Position numbers and translations under genes: made by a program. A stretch of DNA of 64,000 nucleotides from Malania oleifera (lineage: Eukaryota > Streptophyta > Magnoliopsida > Santalales > Ximeniaceae), in NCBI RefSeq assembly GCF_029873635.1, contig NC_080423.1, positions 102,052,991 to 102,116,990 of the forward strand, given 5' to 3'. Positions 23,632 through 35,053 of this stretch are shown here, one piece after another. Each line of letters opens with the position of its first letter. Position 1 is the first letter of the stretch. The notes under the pieces are model-generated. The model was given only the letters and a program-made list of their open reading frames with translations. It was not told the DNA's origin and did not search any database.

Positions 23632-25720
23632 TGTAATGCCCCGACCTGCCACATGGGGTCGGGTTGCTACTTTAGTGACGTCTGTGTACCTGATACCAAA
23701 CTCATCATATAAAATGCAATGAAAAAAAAAATACAATCTCCAAAAATCCATTACCAAAGTTCTATACTACCTTTATACACAGAAGGTTCCACAATCTTTA
23801 ATACAAACCAACGCACTATACTTATACAAAAACCAATTCAAACTACACACACCACATAGAAAAAAACTCTACTACCGTCTCAGCCCCTCTAGCCTGCTAA
23901 GAAAGTTTCCCGAAATTTCCTGAAAAGATAGTTTGTAAAGTAGGGGTAAGACACAACTCAGTAAGAGAAAGACTAAGTTAATGTCAGTGTGTGGCCAGCA
24001 TGCATTTAGTGTATAGAAAATAACAAGTTCATTAAATAGATAAATACATTTATGAAATCATTCTTATTTTATAATCACACACACAATTAGCTTAGGATAG
24101 GGAAGATTACCCTCTCATACAAGTAGTTTCCCTTTGCTCTGGCACCATTATTGCTACTAGGGCACTCACATTTCTCAGTAAGCTCTCGAAGTTATCTTAT
24201 TAATTAATCGTATTCACATAAATTAATAGATATGCATATAAGACACTCCTTGTGACAAACACACCATTTACTTCCTCATGGCATGGGTTGTGCGGCCCGA
24301 AGGCTGGACTAATGTCTTGGGGGATCCACCCAGACAATAGTCATTTGTACTCTCCGCTAACATACTTCGCGGGTAAATGTAGCTCCAACTGCTGGTTTGA
24401 TTGCCCTTACCTAGGGGGGTACATTCTCATCACGTAGGAATATCGAATAAGACCACCCTACACCTCTCAGCACCGGTGTGGGCGCACACAACTACATAAC
24501 AAATCACTAGCAACGGTACCGTATTCACAATACACTGGTCCCCAGGGTTCCTAAAGCATATCATGCAACTTAGATAATAGAAAACACCATTTAAAACATT
24601 AATTCACATATATTTCCTGCTATTCTGAAAGTCTGGCCCCCGGTCACAAAAAATCAATCTGGTTCACAGCCATTTAAACAAAACCCTGGCCCTCGGCCGT
24701 CATATCAAATTCTTGCATTATTCATAAGCAGTTCCAGTATTTTTCGCAAACAGTCTCAAATCCAGTTAATCAATAAATCCTACCAAATAATCATCGGCCA
24801 CATGATTTTAACATGTAAATATAACCATATAAACAACCAAACTTTCCACCATTCGTTTCTATTCAAAATACCATACTATATATCCTAGGTTTGCAAATTC
24901 CATGTCGAACGGTTGGTTTTTGAAATGGATTTCTGACATAACTTAATCCCCTTACTTGATTCCTGAAAAGCCCGATAAAATCCTGACCTATGCCCCACGG
25001 CGTCCAAAGCGCTTGAAACCTTGAAATTTAAACTTCATCATATTATTCTTCGCAATCCGTAGAGTAACTTTTCCTAAAATTCCCCTATGTTTCGAATACC
25101 CCAAATAGTCTATTAAAAGCCTAAATTATTGAACTTACCCCCGATTTAGGATCGGAGCCTCGGAGCTCCAACTCAAAAACTCGCTCTAACTAGATTTTAG
25201 GGAATCTCCCCACAAATTTCCTGACAATTATCATTCGTTAATTGGGCTTAAGATTTAAGAAAAATTGAGGTAAGTGTAAAAATTGGCCTTCCCCAGGAGA
25301 TATGCCTACGCTGCTCCCACGACAAATCCGCTACAGTAGGAATGTCGGTGGCGGAGGTAGGAATCCAACGGTATCTTCAGATTTCCAATCAGCCGAATAT
25401 TGGAGAAGAAATTGAGGAGAGTGAGAGAGGAGACGAGGAGAGATGAGAGATTGAGACAGAGAGATACAGAGAGTGAGAGTTATAGAGAGGGGGGGCGTAC
25501 CTGCTGTAGGATTGAAATTCAATCATTGATTTGTTATATCTATATACTTTATTATATTATAATATAATAATATATTATATTATATTAATATATTATTATA
25601 TTATATGATATTATATAATTTAATTAATAATTATTTTTATTTAAAATTTAAAATTAATTAATTATTTTTTTAATTTTAATTTTTTTTATTTCCATGTTTA
25701 TTATTTTTGGGATCATTACA
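23632..25720 (-). repeat. 5' LTR of element C
   Basis: 2,089 bp, TGTAATGCCCCGACC to GGATCATTACA, followed by the duplicated TATGG. It pairs with 13658-17834. The high-coordinate part holds GA-rich text (about 25410-25495) and AT runs typical of these U3 regions. Confidence 0.93.
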
Positions 25721-25727
25721 TATGGTG

Positions 25728-27771
25728 TGACACGCCCCGAACTCGCAGATGGGTCCTAAGTGTGAATATAGTAACCCAACCTGTCTCTGTATCAATTCAA
25801 ACATATGTGATACAATACAATAAGAGGGTCCGACCCCGTGGGGTACACGAATGCCTTATACACATATACATATACATTCATACTCATCAATTACGCAAAG
25901 GAAAAGGCTTCATCTATCTATATAACATACCATACCAGACTCTTAACAAAACTAGGATACACGAACCCATACAGTACTAAGGTATATAATCCCATAATAA
26001 CCGTACATACTCTGGGTGTCTACAAAAACCATCACGACAACCCGGTTACAAAATCTCGTACCTAATCAAGTACTAACAGCAGCTAGTGACACCCCTGCTT
26101 CCGATTGCTAGGATGCTAATTACGGCTACCTCATGGACCTGAAAACATTGTACGTACATTCGGGGTGCGACACCTCTCAGTAAGGAAGAAAGCAGGTTAT
26201 ATCAGTGTGTGGCATACCGGTGTTATTTTACGCAAAACATAACACTATACAATACGAAACAGTTCAAAAATATTTCCATACAGTTCCATACAATTCCAGT
26301 ATTTTCACAAATGCATTCCAGTACGTACGATACCCAAAACATACGGTCAGTGTTGTCACACTAAACGCAACTACGCTATGGAACCCGAAGTTTCACAGCG
26401 ATTACATTGCCAATACGATGTAGCTCACACTAGTACGCAACTACTCTATGAATCCGAAGCCTCACAGCGATTACATTGCCAATATGCAACTACACCGTGA
26501 ATCCCGAAACTTCACAGTGATTACATTGCCAATACAGTGTAGCTCACACCCCTCGATGACCAGCTGGGATACGTAATGATATTTCACACCCTTGGATATA
26601 GATCCAGACACTCTCGCCCATGGTTTTCACACCAGTACATGGCATAGCGTACGGTAATTAGCCGCCACATAGCTATTTTGGCGTACGGTAATTAGCCGCC
26701 ACTAGCCAATTTCGCAAAACCTGGAATCATTTTGGAGCTCATACTCCTATACATATCAACGTACGGTAATTAGCCGCTACATAGCTACTTTACAAAATAC
26801 CTGGAACAATTACATACAACCATACATAAGACACTTATTTGGTTTACGGCAAATCATATCGTTTTCCAATTCAAGTGTACAGTTTATACAAATATGGATA
26901 ACAGTCATCTCAATAATACTGTTTAAATAAAACAAATGGTTTTCCAAACAAAACAGAGATGATACCCGAAATCCCCAAATTTTTCCCAAAATAGTAACCC
27001 GAAATCCCGTATTTTACCTGATAGATTTCCCCAAATAAGTTACCAAAACATACATATGATCGTAGCCTACAAGCTTACCAATCCCGATTTCGAAAATAAA
27101 CTGATATAAACTAAATCTCCTTACCTTAACCCAAATTCCAATTACGAACTCTACGACCCCCAAAACTACGAACCAAGACTCCAAAACCTACGAACCACAG
27201 TACATACATGCTTACAATTCGTACTACTACATATATTCTGAATCAAAAAAGAAAATCTAACATTACCTTGATTTTTGCCCGAAACACGAAATCGCTCAAA
27301 ACGAAATTCCGATCTGCTAGAAACGTAGAGAATTCTTCCCTGATCCTTGCAGTAACATTCGATTTATGAACCAGGCGATGAACGATGAAGAAAACTAGAG
27401 AGAGAGAGAGAGAGAGTTCTTCAAGTTCTAGAGAAAGAGGGAGAGGATATTTTGAGGTTACTTAGTTTGGGAGCAATGGAAACTGATATTTATAGCCCTG
27501 GACTCGGCCGCCCTCATTGACGAATTGGCGTCCTCGTCGAAGAGTTTGCCATTGCCTTCGTCAACAAAGCGGTGGCCTCGTCGACGAGCTTAAGATCCCT
27601 GTTTCCCTAAATCTCTCAGCTTCTCCTCGTTAACAAGCCTCTGAGTTTCGTCAATGAGAATAGAAGGGACTTCATTGACAAATTATAGCTTCGTCGACGA
27701 AGCTTGCCCAAATTACCACTTTACCCTTCTTTCAAATATTAATTCCGCATACTACCGTTCGGGTTCTTACA
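25728..27771 (-). repeat. 3' LTR of element D
   Basis: 2,044 bp, TGACACGCCCCGAAC to GGGTTCTTACA. It pairs with 33016-35048 and, in reverse, with the solo LTR at 14777-16809. On the minus strand a GTCGAC array (27508-27705) precedes a TATA box (plus-strand TATTTATA, 27487-27494). Confidence 0.94.
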
Positions 27772-27808
27772 ACCACCCCTCCTTACAAAAATTTCATCCT
27801 CGAAATTT
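27772..27808 (-). other. Polypurine tract of D with adjacent hairpin
   Basis: Plus-strand ACCACCCCTCCTT abuts the 3' LTR, so the minus strand has the purine run. The inverted repeat AAATTTCA/CGAAATTT follows at 27789-27808, with one mismatch. Confidence 0.82.
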
Positions 27809-27856
27809 GCAATCTTTCATTCTGAACATATTCATACTACTACATACATACACATT

Positions 27857-28117
27857 CTGAGGTGAAACGATGGCTATTTATATGCAGCCCCTCTACGGTA
27901 CATGCAAACTCTAAAGAAAACGGCGGCCATTTATACGTAGCCCCGTCATGATACATACATACATACTCTAGAGAAAACGGCGGCCATTTATACGCAGCCC
28001 CGTCATGATACATACATACATTCTCTAGAGAAAACAACAACCATTTATATGCGGCCCTGTTACGATACATACATACATATATTCCCTCACTTATGGCGGA
28101 GAAATACTGTGATTACA
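27857..28117 (-). repeat. Four 58-bp tandem units and a conserved block in the D 3' noncoding region
   Basis: Between the pol stop and the polypurine tract lie four imperfect units of about 58 bp (starting near 27857, 27915, 27973 and 28030), each with a GCGGCCATTTATACGCAG-like core. They are followed at 28082-28117 by the CCTCACTTATGGCG block shared with A and F. A and F have no such array. A 76-codon minus frame across it is a repeat artefact. Confidence 0.75.
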
Positions 28118-28249
28118 TACATACGTGGTCTCAGGAGCTCACAATACTACAAAAATCTCCCAAACACTAACCATATCATACTAATACGATAACAGAGTAC
28201 TACATACAAACATACATACCCATACCGACTCTGCTATCAAGACTACTAC

Positions 28250-28793
28250 TCAGAACAACTGTGGATACTTCCGGCCTATTCCTGTCTCCAATTCGAAAGA
28301 AGTTTCCTCAACCGCGTGATTCTGCCACAATACCTTTACTAATGGGATTTCCTTGGTACGCAACTTCTGAACTTTCTAGTCCAGAATCTGAACTGGTACT
28401 TCCTCATATGCTAAAATACCCTCAATTTTCAACTCATCATAACTGATAACATGTGATGGATCCAACACGTACCTTCTCAACATGGATACGTGAAACACAT
28501 CATGGACCCACGAAAGCGCTGGGGGTAGTGCAACTTTGTAGGCTACCAGACCCACTCGCTCAATCGCTCAATAACCTCAAATGATCTGATGTACCTTGGG
28601 CTCAACTTGCCCTTCCTTCCAAATCTCATCACTCCCTTCATCAGAGCGATTCTAAGGAATACCTTACCCCCCACCTCGAACTCTAACTCACGGCGGCGAA
28701 CATCCGCATAACTCTTCTACCGACTTTGAGCCGATCTGATCCTCTCTCAGATTAAACCTACCTTCTTAATTGCCGGCTACACGAGTTCAGATC
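28250..28793 (-). pseudogene. D integrase C-terminus and chromodomain-like tail
   Basis: The minus strand has the LSPRYI/GPFEIIE-type segment near 28560-28640 and the chromodomain tail near 28255-28440, ending KYPQLF before the stop at 28250. Tyr or Trp positions of the tail are partly changed (SFELETG instead of SWELE). Stops separate it from the integrase core. Confidence 0.8.
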
Positions 28794-29273
28794 CTAAAAC
28801 CAATACAAAGGAGATTGACACCTCTGACCATACAAAGCCTTGAATGGTGCCATCCCTATACTAGCCTGGATGCTATTGTTATAGGCAAACTCCACTAGTG
28901 GCAAAAACTGAATCCAACTACCACCGAAGTCTAATACACAAGCCCGTAACATATCCTCCAATATCTGTATCGTCCTCTTCAACTGTCCATCAGTTCGGGG
29001 GTGGAATGTTGTACTGAAAGTAAGCTTCGTCCCTAGTGCTTCCTGCAAGCTCTTCCAAAATCGAGAAGTAAACCTTGGATCCCGATCCAAAATAATGGAC
29101 ACCGGTACTCCGTGCATTCTTACTATCTCATGCACATACAAGTCCGCTAGCCTACTCAAAGGGTAGCTAACCTTCGTCGGTACAAAGTGAGCAGATTTTG
29201 TCAACTTATCCATGATTACCCAAATAGCATTCTGCCCGTGTAGCACTGGCGACAATCTGGTAACAAAGTCCAT
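28794..29273 (-). pseudogene. D integrase catalytic core
   Basis: A 159-residue frame: [13 protein letters not shown] with the first catalytic Asp, [15 protein letters not shown] with the second. The third box reads DGQLKRTIQ, so the expected Glu (DGQSER) is Lys, a G-to-A change that should abolish strand transfer. [11 protein letters not shown]-like and FAYNNS segments follow as usual. The upstream HHCC region lies at 29409-29678. Confidence 0.9.
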
Positions 29274-29408
29274 AGAAATGTGCTCCCATTTCTACACCGG
29301 AATAGGCAAAGACTGCAACGGCCCTACCGGCCTCTGATGTTCAGTTTTGACTCGCTAACATGTTAGAAACTGCTCCACGAATCGGCTAATATCTCTCTTC
29401 ATATCGCT

Positions 29409-29990
29409 TCACCAAAAGGAATCACACAAATCCTGATACATCTTCGTACTGCCCGAATGTACCATATATAAAGAACTATGCGCTTCTTCCAGAATCATCC
29501 TTCTAATCTCATCGTCGTTTGGAACACACAACCTGATCCCAAACCTCAACACACCTCTCTCAGAGATGTTAAAATATGTAGCTAACCCCAGCTGCACTTT
29601 CTCCACAATCCCTACTAACTTTGCATCATTAGCCTGCGCGGCTTTAATACGCTCAAACAAAGTCGGCTGGATCACCATTCAAGCAATGAGAGCCTGATGG
29701 TCACCAGACACCAAATCTATACCAAGGCTCTCCAGATCCCATCTGATATGATGCTGAGCTAAAACTGCAGATACTGCTGCATGCTCTGACTTCCAACGTA
29801 ATGCGTCAACTACCATATTAGCCTTCCCTGGGTGATAACTGATCATGCAATCGTAGTCTTTAATCAACTCTAGCCACCGCCTCTGCCTCATATTCAGCTC
29901 CTTCTACGCGAAAAAGTACCTGAGGCTTTTGTGATCAATGAAAATCTCACACTGAACACCGTACAAGTAGTGTCGCCAGATCTTTAGGGC
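29409..29990 (-). pseudogene. D RNase H end and integrase zinc-binding region
   Basis: 29679-29891 reads [20 protein letters not shown] and [10 protein letters not shown], the RNase H to integrase linker. 29409-29678 reads EEAHSSLYMVHSGSTKMYQD, with the His residues of the HHCC zinc-binding domain, ending at a stop after SFW. Between the parts are nonsense changes only. Confidence 0.85.
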
Positions 29991-30730
29991 ATAAACTATA
30001 GCAGCCAATTCCAGATCATGCGTAGGGTAATTCTTCTCATACTCCTTAAGTTGGCAGAAGCATAAGCTACCACTTTACCCTATTACAAAAGCACACATCC
30101 CAAACCTTTCAGGGACACGTCGCTATAGATCACAAAACCCCCATCCCCCGAAGGAATGGTTAATACTGGAGCAGTGACTAGTCGGTGCTTCAACTCAAAA
30201 AAGCACTATTCGCAATCACTAGTCCAGTCAAACTTCACCCCATTCCTGGTCAATCGTGTCAGAGGTCCCGATAGTTTAAAGAAACCCTCTACAAACCGAC
30301 GATAGTAACCCGCCAGTCCTAGAAAACTCCGAACCTCCTGCACATTCTTTGATCTTGCCCAGTCAACCACAACTTCAATCTTGTTAGGATCAACTGAGAT
30401 ACCACCCTTAGACACCACGTGGCCTAAGAACGCGACCTGATTCAACCATAACTCACACTTCTTTAACTTAGCATACGGCTTCCTCTCTCGTAAAACATGT
30501 AGCACCAACCGCAGATGATTCTCATACTCTTCTGAACTCCTCGAGTATACCAAAATATCATGGATGAACAACACTACGAACTGATCCAAGTACTCATGAA
30601 ACACTTTCTTCATCATATCCATGAACACTGTTGGTGCATTGGTCAACCCAAACGGCATAACCAAGAACTCATAGTGGTCGTATCTAGTTCGAAAAGCAGT
30701 CTTCGCTACATCCTCAGATCTAACCCTCAC
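29991..30730 (-). pseudogene. D reverse transcriptase core and RNase H start
   Basis: Frame 30206-30730 (174 residues) has [20 protein letters not shown], then [15 protein letters not shown] in place of the catalytic FIDDILVY (30557-30568), then [20 protein letters not shown] and [17 protein letters not shown]. Loss of the first Asp of the pair should kill polymerase activity. RNase H text (about 29995-30200) follows with a frame change near 30060. Confidence 0.9.
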
Positions 30731-30931
30731 CTGATGATACTCTGACTGTAGGTCGATCTTTGAAAAGACTTGTGTTCCCTACAACTGGTTAAAGAGATCA
30801 TCTATACGAGGCAAAGGGTAACGGTTCTTCATCGTCACTTTGTTGGTCTCACGATAGTCAATGCACATACGCATCGACTTGTCCTTCTTTTTCACAAAAA
30901 AAACTGGAGCTCCCCAGGGCAAAACACTTGG

Positions 30932-31600
30932 TCAAATAAAACCCTGGTCTAGTAGTTCCTGCAACTGCTTTTTCAACTCTCTAAGTTCTACCAGAGCCAT
31001 CTGGTACGGAGCTTTAGAGATCAGAGCCTTGCCAGGCAGTAACTCTATCAAAAAATCCACCTCATGATCTGGAGGTAAATCGGGTAATTCATCAGGAAAC
31101 CCTTCCAGAAACTCGCTGACCACTCGAATATCCTCGAGCCTCAACTCCTCCAGCGGTGGTTCCTTCACGCAAGCTAGGTACCCCTGACATCCATCCAAGA
31201 GTAACCTCCTCACTTGTAATGCGGATAGAATCTGTGGCGTCAAACGCACACACGATCCTACAAACTTATACTCCTGCCCCCTAGGAGGTCTGAACACAAC
31301 TACCTTCCTACGACAATCAATCAATACAAAACTGGAGAATAAACAATCCATCCCTAGTATGATGTCAAAACCATACATGTTGTATACTACAAGGTTCGTT
31401 GGTAGCAGCCTCCTCTGGATTTCCACTGGACAATTCCCTAACAACTTACAACAGATCGTTATACTCCCAGTCGGTGTAGTCACAGACAACATCTCATTCA
31501 TCACACAGGTTTCAGCCCTACACAACTTCACAAAACTAATAGATATAAACGAATGGGTTGCCCCCGAATCAAATAAAACAACAGCTCTATTCGAAAGCAA
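30932..31600 (-). pseudogene. D protease and RT N-terminus
   Basis: A 222-residue frame with the aspartic protease box VVLFDSGATHSFISISFVKL, then the GFDIILGMDCLF segment, DCRRKVVVFRPP, the LPDLPPDHEVDFLIELLPG linker and SKAPYQMALVELRELKKQ of RT. The protease DSG is intact. Stops before 30932 separate it from the RT core. Confidence 0.9.
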
Positions 31601-32688
31601 TCACATGGTACCTGTCACCACGTTCCGAGCGTGTTCCGCATCTGTTGGAGTGAGTGAATATACCCTTGCCAGAGCCATGGTTGCATGGTAATTTCCTCGA
31701 GGCATCTGATTACTCCCATAGTTCTGGCTCTGCACAGGCGTATCTCTCCTCGGTTCCTAGCAACTCCGTGACATATGGCCCAGCTTGCAACAGTTGTAGC
31801 AGTTTCCTTAGAACGGCTGACATTCGACATCGTGCCTTTTACGGCACTTGGCACACGGTGCGAGGATGGATCCCCCTGATAACTCTGCCGCTCGGTGTTC
31901 TGCCAATAACCAAAACTGTAGCACTTCTTCTTCATCCACTGTCCCTACTAAGGGCCACTCTGAGGTCCAGAAGATATTAACCTCTTCCCCTGATCTTGTA
32001 CTACTTCATCTCCCCGAAGTTCGGTCTCAACTATGGTGGCTTTATCCACCAGGACAGAGAACTCGCGGATCTGCAACATCCCCACAAAATGATGGATGTC
32101 TTTCCTCAGACCCCTCTCAAACCTCTGAGCCTTCTCATGCTCATTTGGAACCAAGTACGGCGCAAATAGAGACAACTCGATAAACTTGATAGCATACCTT
32201 TGCACCATCAAAGTTCCCTGTGTCAGGCCCGAGAACTCATCGGCCTTCGAATTACAAGTGGAGACTGGAAAGTATCTCTCAAAAAATACCTCTTTAAAGA
32301 GGCCCCACATCATACCAAATGGACCAGCTCTCTGCCTATCAAGTAGACTCATCGTCGTCCACCAACACCCTGCCTCCCCGGTCAGCTAGAAGGTAGCGTG
32401 CAAGACCTTCTGCTTCTCAGTGCAGTGGAGGACTTCAAAAATCCTCTCGGTCTTCTCGACCCAGTCCTCCACCACTATCGGATCAAGTTCTCCCATAAAT
32501 GTCGAAGGGTGCATGCATGTGAACCTTTCAATGGTTCACCCCACATCAGTAGGAGAGCTCTCGCATCTCCTAACACTCCGCCTTATCTCTCGGATCACCT
32601 GTCTCGCCAAGCCATGAGACACAGAAGGAGACTCATCGCTTGTCATCTCCTCGGAGCCACTCTCCAAGTTATTATCCTTGGGCTCCAT
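31601..32688 (-). pseudogene. D gag with zinc knuckle
   Basis: ATG at 32686-32688 (MEPKDNN). Frame 31948-32352 carries the capsid-like domain: FFERYFPVSTCNSKADEF, MVQRYAIKFIELSLFAPYLV, RFERGLRKDIHHF. The zinc knuckle CYNCCKLGHMSRSC lies near 31775-31820 but in a different frame from the preceding text, so a frameshift falls between about 31830 and 31935. The 106-residue frame 31615-31935 is therefore partly out of frame. Confidence 0.85.
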
Positions 32689-33000
32689 TCTGAAAATAGA
32701 ATAGGAATTGGTTAGAACTCCTATATCGTACATAGTTAACACAATCATAGACCTAATCACGTCAACTATTACTCTTACAAGGTCTAAGCTTGCCCCATCA
32801 CATAGACACAAATCCATCAATGGTTTGCCCTGCCTTTACTAAAATCGTCATCCCAGGAAAAACACGGAATACCTCCGACAAATCCTAGTCAAGCAGTAGA
32901 ACAAACCCTCGACCCATACTACCCATTTCCTACATCCTATACTCTGGTATGTACACCTCAATACTCTTAACCAAGTCTACAAGACCGAGTAAATTGGTTA

Positions 33001-33012
33001 GCTCTGATACCA
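33001..33012 (-). other. D primer binding site (initiator tRNA-Met)
   Basis: The minus strand reads TGGTATCAGAGC three bases from the 5' LTR at 33016; an exact match to the usual plant site. Confidence 0.93.
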
Positions 33013-33015
33013 AGT

Positions 33016-35048
33016 TGTCACACCCCGAACCCGAAGATGGGTCCCAGGTGTGAATATAGTAACCTAACATGTCTCTGTATCAATTCAAACATACGTGATA
33101 CAATACAATAAGAGGGTCCGACCCCATGGGGTACACAGATGCCCTATACACATATACATATACATTCATACTCATCAATTACGCAACAGAAAAGGCTTCA
33201 TCTATCTATATAACATACCATACCAGAGTCTTAAAAAAGTTTGGATTCACGAACCCATATAGTACTAAGGTATATAATCACATAATTACCGTACGTACTC
33301 CGGGTGTCTACAAAAACCATCACAACAACCCGGTTACAAAATCCCGTACCTAATTAGGTACTAATAGCAGCTAGTGACACCCCCACTTCCGATTGTTAGG
33401 ATGCTAATTACGGCTACCTCATGGACCTAAAAACATTGTACGTACATTCAAGGTGAGACACCTCTCAGTAAGGAAGAAAGCAGGTCATATCAGTGTGTGG
33501 CGTATCAGTGTTATTTTACGCAAAATATAACACTATACAATACGATACAGTTCGAAAACATTTCCATACAGTTCCAATATTTTCACAAATGCATTCTAGT
33601 ACATACGATACCCAAATCATACAGTCAGTGTCATCACACTAATATGCAACTACGCTATGAAACCCGAAAATCACAGTAATTACATTGCCAATACGATATA
33701 ACTCACACTACTTTTCAACTACTCCATGAATCCGAAGCCTCATAGCGATTACATTGCCAATACGCAACTACTTCGCGAAACCCGAAACTTCACAGTGATT
33801 ACATTGCCAATGCAGTGTAGCTCACACCCCTTGGTGACTAGCCGAGATACGTAGTGATATTTCACACAATCGGATATAGATCCGGACACTCTCGCCCACG
33901 GTTTTCATACCGGTACATGGCGCAACGTATGATGATTAGCCACCACATAACTGTTTCGGTGTACGGTAATTAGTTGCCACTAGCCGATTTCACAAAACTT
34001 GGAATCATTTTGGAGCTCATACTCCTATACATATCAACATACGGTAATTAGCCGCCACATAACTGTTTTACAAAATACCTGGAACAATTACATACAACCA
34101 TACATACCACACTTATTTCGTTCATGACAAATCATATCGTTTTACAATTCAAGTATACAGTTTATACAAATATAGATAACAATCATCTCAATAATACAGT
34201 TTAAATAAAACAAACGGTTTTTCAAACAAAGTAGAGATGATACCCGAAATCTCCAAATTTTTCTCAAAATAGTAACCCAAAAATCCCGTATTTTACCCAA
34301 TAGGTTTCCCCAAATAAGTTACCAAAACATACATACGATCATAGCCTACAAGATTACCGATCCCGATTTCAAAAATAAACTGATATAAACTGAATACCCT
34401 TACCTTAACCCGAATTCCAATTACAAACTCTACGGCCCCCAAAACTACGAACCGAGACTCCAAAACCTACAAACCACAGTATGATACATGCTTACAATTT
34501 GTACTACTACACATATTCTGAATTAGAAACGAAAACTGAGTCTTACCTCAATTTTAGCTCAAAACACGAAATTGCTCAAAATGAAGTTCCGATATGCTAG
34601 AAACGTAGAGAATTCTTCCCTGATCCTCGCAATAACGTCCGATTTACGAATCAGGCAACGAATGACGAAGAAAACTAGAGAGAGAGAGAGAGTTCTTTAA
34701 GTTCTAGAGAGAGAGGGAGAAGATATTTTGAGGTTACTTAGCTTGGAAGTAATGGAAACTGATATTTATAGCCATTGACTCGGCCGCCCTCATCGACGAA
34801 TTGGCGTCCTCGTCGATGAGTCTGCCATTACCTTCGTCGACAAAGCGGTGGCCTCGTTGACGAACCTGAGATCCCCGATTTCCTGAAATTTCTCGGCTTC
34901 TCCTCGTCAACGAGCCTCTGAATTTCGTCGACGAGAACAGAAGGGACTTCGTCAATGATTTATAGCTTCGTCGATGAAGCTTGCCCAAATTACCACTTTA
35001 CCCTTCTTTCAAATATTAATTCTGCATACTACAGTTCGGGTTCTTACA
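33016..35048 (-). repeat. 5' LTR of element D
   Basis: 2,033 bp, TGTCACACCCCGAAC to GGGTTCTTACA, followed by TGGTG. It pairs with 25728-27771. On the minus strand the GTCGAC array (34788-34980) precedes the TATA box (TATTTATA, about 34761-34770). Confidence 0.95.
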
Positions 35049-35053
35049 TGGTG

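Larger units (their letters stand above)
13658..25720 (-). mobile_element. Ty3/gypsy element C, strongly deleted, holding two solo LTRs
   Basis: LTRs lie at 13658-17834 (3', interrupted) and 23632-25720 (5'), flanked by TATGG at 13653-13657 and 25721-25725. Primer site 23618-23629 and polypurine tract 17835-17847 are in place. Inside, gag (22207-23185) and a short protease/RT remnant (about 21985-22200) belong to the Tekay-like set. Most of pol, including integrase and chromodomain, is missing. Instead there is a diverged pol fragment (17872-19038), solo LTR 19039-20954 and about 1 kb of unassigned DNA. It cannot be autonomous. Confidence 0.9.
28250..32688 (-). pseudogene. Broken gag-pol polyprotein of element D
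   Basis: Gag starts at ATG 32686-32688 and pol ends at TGA 28250-28252. The frame used on the minus strand shifts twice: gag (31948-32688) in one, protease/RT (30206-31600) in a second, RNase H/integrase (28794-29891) in the third. Nonsense codons add further breaks. All Ty3 domains are recognisable in order and are listed separately. Confidence 0.92.
25728..35048 (-). mobile_element. Ty3/gypsy chromovirus D, full layout, coding broken
   Basis: The 9,321-bp element has LTRs 25728-27771 (3') and 33016-35048 (5'), and TGGTG at 25723-25727 and 35049-35053. Primer site 33001-33012, polypurine tract 27772-27784. Gag, zinc knuckle, protease, RT, RNase H, integrase and chromodomain all occur in order on the minus strand, spread over three frames with stops. 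Two catalytic changes are seen: RT FIDD is FIHD, and the integrase Glu in the DGQxER box is Lys. No later insertion interrupts it, but the LTRs differ visibly. Confidence 0.95.

Noticed and set aside
27840-28070. 76-codon minus-strand frame with repeated segments
   Set aside because: Translation of the noncoding 58-bp tandem units downstream of the D pol stop.
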